DNA from: Alphaproteobacteria bacterium
Lineage (GTDB): Bacteria > Pseudomonadota > Alphaproteobacteria > CACIAM-22H2
Assembly (NCBI GenBank): GCA_016124335.1
Contig: WGNX01000002.1
Span: 1 to 64,000, forward strand
Direction of reading: 5' to 3'
DNA: 64,000 nt
Shown: positions 60,793 through 64,000 of the stretch, piece after piece
Position numbering within the stretch: position 1 is the stretch's first letter
Layout: each line of letters begins with the position of its first letter
Made by a program: the position numbers and the translations under genes
Notes under the pieces: generated by a model
Databases searched by the model: none
What the model was told of the DNA's origin: nothing
What the model saw: only the letters and a program-made list of their open reading frames with translations

Positions 60793-61841
60793 CCGCGCCT
60801 TCCCAGCGCGTGGGCCGCGGCGACGGCAGCCGTCAGCAGCATGACCGCACCGGCCTGATGGGCCGCGGCAAGCGGGATCGGCACCCACATCATGAGAGTG
60901 GTAATGCCCAGTGTGGCCTGCATCACCGCCAAGGCGAGCACGGCCGCAACGTAGATCTCGTCGCCCTTGGCCGCCGCACGGCCGAAGCGCCACGTGAACG
61001 CGAGCGCGTAGAGAACGACCGAAATGCCAAGCCAGCGATGGTTGAACTGAACCGTCGCGTGGTTTTCGAACAGGTTGCGCCAGAACGGCTCGATGTCAGC
61101 GTAACCGGCCGGCACGAACCGCCCGTCCATCAGCGGAAACGTGTCGGAGACGAGCCCGGCGTCGAGCCCGGCCACGAACGCGCCGGCGACGACCGTCAGG
61201 AAGACGAGCGATGCCAGCCCGATGGCGAATTTGCGCGCCGTACTCGTAGATCGGCGGCCGCGCAGCAGATCGAGCGCCAGCCACAGCAGGCCAACGTGAA
61301 GGCCCAGCGCCATCGCGAGATGCACGGCAAGCCGGTACTGGCTGACGGCCAGCATGTCGCGCTGGAGGCCGCTTGCGACCATCCACCAGCCGATCGCGCC
61401 CTGCAGCCCGCCGAGACAGAAAAGCGCCAGCAGTTTTCCGGCGAGCGGTCCACGCACGGCCCCGCGCCACCAGAACCAGACGAATGGCACGAAGAACACG
61501 ATGCCGATGAGCCGGCCCCACAGGCGATGGAACCACTCCCAGAAGAAGATGTGCTTGAACTCCGCCAGCGTCATGCCGTCGTTCATCTGCTTGTATTGGT
61601 CGATCTGTCGGTATTTCGCGAATTCGGCCTGCCAGTCCGCGTCCGATAGCGGCGGCAGCGCGCCGGAAACGGGCTTCCATTCGACGATCGAAAGGCCCGA
61701 TTCGGTCAGACGCGTGATCCCGCCGATGACCACCATCGCGAAGATCATTGCGCAGCACACGAGCAGCCAGACCCCGACGGCGCGGGCCGAAGGCGATGCC
61801 GCGCTTGCGGCGGAATTCGGGGAGGCGGTCAGCGTTGTCAC
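60789..61841 (-). CDS. ctaA: Heme A synthase CtaA (COX15 type)
   Basis: 350 residues from GTG 61841; no ATG exists in the right place and no strong ribosome site is seen, so the start is uncertain. Eight membrane helices. Heme-ligand His residues fall in FFWEWFHRLWGRLIG, YRLAVHLAMALGLHVGLLW, VQFNHRWLGISVV and PLAAAHQAGAVML. The N-terminal MVVIGGITRLTESGLSIVEW, then KPVSG, is the COX15 hallmark. It oxidises heme O to heme A for aa3-type cytochrome oxidase, so the organism respires aerobically. Confidence 0.93.
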   Translation of the reverse strand: MTTLTASPNSAASAASPSARAVGVWLLVCCAMIFAMVVIGGITRLTESGLSIVEWKPVSGALPPLSDADWQAEFAKYRQIDQYKQMNDGMTLAEFKHIFFWEWFHRLWGRLIGIVFFVPFVWFWWRGAVRGPLAGKLLALFCLGGLQGAIGWWMVASGLQRDMLAVSQYRLAVHLAMALGLHVGLLWLALDLLRGRRSTSTARKFAIGLASLVFLTVVAGAFVAGLDAGLVSDTFPLMDGRFVPAGYADIEPFWRNLFENHATVQFNHRWLGISVVLYALAFTWRFGRAAAKGDEIYVAAVLALAVMQATLGITTLMMWVPIPLAAAHQAGAVMLLTAAVAAAHALGRRG

Positions 61842-61937
61842 AATGGGCGAGGAAATAGACCGGATCGACGCCCATGGCCAGCGGCCGCCTGTCGCGCCCG
61901 CGCCGGCTTGACTTTCGCGCCCGAGGGCGCGACACGT

Positions 61938-62444
61938 ATGTACACGAACGACCGGCCGGACGAGCACATGCAGCCTGCCCAGAAACTGGACGTCGCCAAC
62001 CTCGCCGGTGCACCGGGCGAGTGCGAATACATCCTCGAACGACAGATCGGCCACCTTCTGCGGCGTGCCCACCAGCGCCACGTGGCCCAATTCGAGCGCG
62101 AAGTCGGCGATCTCGACCTCACGCCTACGCAGTTCGCTGCACTGGCAAAGATCAGCGAACGCGGCGAGGTTTCGCAGAACCTGCTTGGCCGCCTGACCGC
62201 GATGGACCCCGCTACGATCCAGGGCGTGATCCAGCGCCTGATGGCGCGCGGCCTCATCGACCGCCGGCCCGACCCCAATGACCGGCGCGCGACGCTGCTG
62301 CGCCTTAGCGAAGCCGGCAACACGCTCGCCTGCGAGGCGATCCGGCGCGCGCACGGCGTATCGGATGCGGTGCTGACGCCGCTTGCGCCGGACGAGCGCA
62401 CGCAACTCACCGCATTGCTGCGAAAGCTCACGGACCTCGCATGA
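61938..62444 (+). CDS. MarR-family transcriptional regulator
   Basis: 168 residues from ATG 61938; ATG 61968 (MQPAQ) is an alternative and a TTG at 61908 is less likely. The winged helix spans about 45-140 (ILERQIGHLLRRAHQRHVAQ, LTPTQFAALAKISERGEVSQ, LTAMDPATIQGVIQRLMARG, LIDRRPDPNDRRATLLRL). It should repress or activate a nearby gene in response to a small molecule. It overlaps the oxidoreductase gene (ATGA), which is the obvious target. No clear palindrome was found upstream. Confidence 0.85.
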   Translation: MYTNDRPDEHMQPAQKLDVANLAGAPGECEYILERQIGHLLRRAHQRHVAQFEREVGDLDLTPTQFAALAKISERGEVSQNLLGRLTAMDPATIQGVIQRLMARGLIDRRPDPNDRRATLLRLSEAGNTLACEAIRRAHGVSDAVLTPLAPDERTQLTALLRKLTDLA

Positions 62445-64000
62445 ACCTCGCCTTCGGCCATGTCTTCGCCGATCTCTACGATCGGTCGAAGCTCGCGCTA
62501 CTCGACAGCCGCTTCCTCGATGCGCTGAAGGAGGCCGACGCGCCGCTTCACGACCGCCTGATGGCGGCGCGCGCCGAACCCGATGCGCTCGCCGCAAAGG
62601 ACGAAGGCAATCTGCTCGTCGACCTTGGCCCGCATGTCGAGGCGTTCCTTGCGCAGCTCTTCGGGATCGGCGCCGAGGCCGAGGCGCTGGCGCGCCGCAC
62701 GCATGCGCTGTCGCCGCTCTACGCGGTCAAGCGGCTGTTCGTGCAGCGCCGCGCCGCGAAGGCCGCGAAAGCCGAAGCGCTTGCGGGCTTCGATCCTTCC
62801 GCGATGGACGCGCTGCTGGGGCCGGACTGGACGGAGCTGAAATTCGCCGAAGCCGTGACGGCCTGGGAAAAGGACGAGGCGGCAAACGCCGGCAGGCTTG
62901 CCCTCGCGCTGGACTATGCCGGCTGGGCGCTTGTCACCGAGGCGGGCCGTGCGCGCCACGGCAAGGGCGTGCTGTTCCGCCAGCCGCACAAGCTCGACCC
63001 GATGAACTACATCGCGCTGGAAACCGTCGAGATCGACGGCGTGCGCATGCAGCACCTGCCCAAACACGACTGGCGGCCCCGCGACGGGTTCGCGTTGACC
63101 GATGCGGGCATGGATCTCGAGCGCGCGCTCGACCAGGCGAATTACTGCATCTGGTGCCACGCGCAGGGCAAGGACTCGTGCTCGAAGGGCCTCAAGGACA
63201 AGAAGACAGGCGCGTTCCAGAAGACCATGTTCGGCGTCAATCTCGCGGGCTGCCCGCTCGAGGAAAAAATCTCCGAGATGCACCAGCTGAAGTCCAACGG
63301 CTTCGCGCTGGGTGCCTTCGCCACGATCCTCGTCGACAACCCGATGGTGGCCGCCACGGGCCACCGCATCTGCAACGACTGCATGAAGGCCTGCATCTAC
63401 CAGAAGCAGGACCCGGTCGACATTCCGCAGGCCGAAACGCGCATCCTCAAGGACGTGCTTTCGCTGCCGTGGGGTTTCGAGGTCTATTCGCTGCTGACGC
63501 GCTGGAACCCGCTCAACATCCGCCGCCCGTTGCCGCGCCCGGATACCGGCCGCAAGGTGCTGATCGTCGGGCTTGGTCCCGCCGGCTACACGCTAGCCCA
63601 CCACCTGATGAACGATGGCCACGCGGTTGCGGCCATTGACGGGCTCAAGATCGAGCCGCTGCCGGAAGACGTATCGGGCGTGCGCGCGGACGGCGCACGC
63701 GTGCCGTTCAAGCCGGTACGCGATGCAAGCGAGCTGTTCGAGAATCTCGACGAGCGGGTGCTGGCGGGTTTCGGCGGTGTCGCCGAATACGGAATCACCG
63801 TCCGCTGGGACAAGAACTTCCTGAAGGTCATCCGCCTGCTGCTGGAGCGGCGCGCGGAATTCGCGATGTACGGCGGCGTGCGTTTCGGCGGCACGCTGAC
63901 GCTTGATGACGCCTTCGCGATGGGCTTCGACCATGTGGCGCTGTGCATGGGGGCCGGCCGCCCGACGATCATCGACATGGAAAACGGCTTGGCGCGCGGC
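62441..64000 (+). CDS. Large FAD/Fe-S pyridine nucleotide oxidoreductase (3' end outside window)
   Basis: 520 codons are visible from ATG 62441 and the frame is still open at the right edge. A helical N-terminal region (1-200, no recognised fold) is followed by cysteines in NYCIWCHAQGKDSCSKG (Cys236, 239, 247) and RICNDCMKACIYQKQDP (Cys311, 314, 318). This recalls the GltD-type [4Fe-4S] domain. A Rossmann motif VLIVGLGPAGYTLAHHL begins near residue 374. It is probably an electron-transfer oxidoreductase related to glutamate synthase small subunits but much longer. Substrate unknown. Translationally coupled to the MarR gene. Confidence 0.8.
   Translation, partial: MNLAFGHVFADLYDRSKLALLDSRFLDALKEADAPLHDRLMAARAEPDALAAKDEGNLLVDLGPHVEAFLAQLFGIGAEAEALARRTHALSPLYAVKRLFVQRRAAKAAKAEALAGFDPSAMDALLGPDWTELKFAEAVTAWEKDEAANAGRLALALDYAGWALVTEAGRARHGKGVLFRQPHKLDPMNYIALETVEIDGVRMQHLPKHDWRPRDGFALTDAGMDLERALDQANYCIWCHAQGKDSCSKGLKDKKTGAFQKTMFGVNLAGCPLEEKISEMHQLKSNGFALGAFATILVDNPMVAATGHRICNDCMKACIYQKQDPVDIPQAETRILKDVLSLPWGFEVYSLLTRWNPLNIRRPLPRPDTGRKVLIVGLGPAGYTLAHHLMNDGHAVAAIDGLKIEPLPEDVSGVRADGARVPFKPVRDASELFENLDERVLAGFGGVAEYGITVRWDKNFLKVIRLLLERRAEFAMYGGVRFGGTLTLDDAFAMGFDHVALCMGAGRPTIIDMENGLARG

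Overview
The window is a gene-dense, GC-rich stretch of a chromosome (roughly two thirds G+C by eye). The gene content points to an alphaproteobacterium. Signs of this are the block kdsD-lptC-lptA-lptB-rpoN-hpf-ptsN, an Hsp20 gene followed by a DUF1150 gene, split ATP synthase b/b' subunits in the order atpI-B-E-F'-F, a CtaA/COX15 heme A synthase, single-domain RNase D and a glycine-riboswitch gcvT-H-PA-PB operon. I cannot fix the order or genus from the sequence alone.

Layout. 1-133: 3' end of an IS630-type element abutting rppH. 131-9637 (minus): a long, tightly overlapping run, read as response regulator, sensor kinase, nucleotidyltransferase, Nudix, gpmI, envC, ctp, polysaccharide deacetylase-like protein, rppH. 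A CpxP/Spy-like gene is divergent to it. 10324-13827: a surface or small-molecule carbamoylation cassette (SGNH hydrolase, SxtJ-like membrane protein, a 50-residue DUF5989 membrane peptide, NodU-type carbamoyltransferase). 13883-15108: small protein, Hsp20, DUF1150. 15136-21507 (minus): KDO and LPS-transport genes, sigma-54, hibernation factor and PtsN. 21725-23626: RNase D, tRNA-Leu(CAG), NDUFA9-like protein. 23704-25666: arsenic cluster arsR-arsI-arsC-aquaglyceroporin. 25671-27733 (minus): cNMP-binding membrane protein and an orphan ABC solute-binding protein. 27885-35904: gltD-gltB, two membrane proteins and a GST. 36096-39755: pentapeptide protein, twin peroxiredoxins, WYL regulator and VOC protein. 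39766-43489 (minus): ispH-thrB-SIMPL-rnhA-hupE. 43588-49205: CDGSH protein, lipoprotein and riboswitch-controlled glycine cleavage operon. 49310-56709 (minus): F0 ATP synthase operon, smc, dsbA, DciA-like. 56758-61841: mutY, zinc uptake (znuA, zur, znuCB) and ctaA. 61938-64000: MarR regulator overlapping a large FAD/Fe-S oxidoreductase that runs off the right edge.

How genes work together. Most of the window is housekeeping: envelope building and quality control, nitrogen assimilation with sigma-54/PtsN, one-carbon metabolism, energy, and DNA repair and segregation. The less ordinary parts are the carbamoyltransferase cassette, the pump-less arsenic operon with an organoarsenical lyase, a two-component system divergent from its CpxP-like partner, two metalloregulator genes (arsR, zur) whose promoters nearly touch the start codon, and a cluster of GANTC sites at the promoter upstream of dsbA-smc. 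I found no CRISPR array, rRNA, prophage or complete transposon. No gene-free stretch exceeds 300 bases except 44370-44688, which holds a promoter and a tandem glycine riboswitch. The longest other gaps (16203-16442, 240 nt; 21508-21724, 217 nt; 35905-36095, 191 nt; 22490-22675, 186 nt; 9638-9808, 171 nt) are promoter regions, described where something could be seen.
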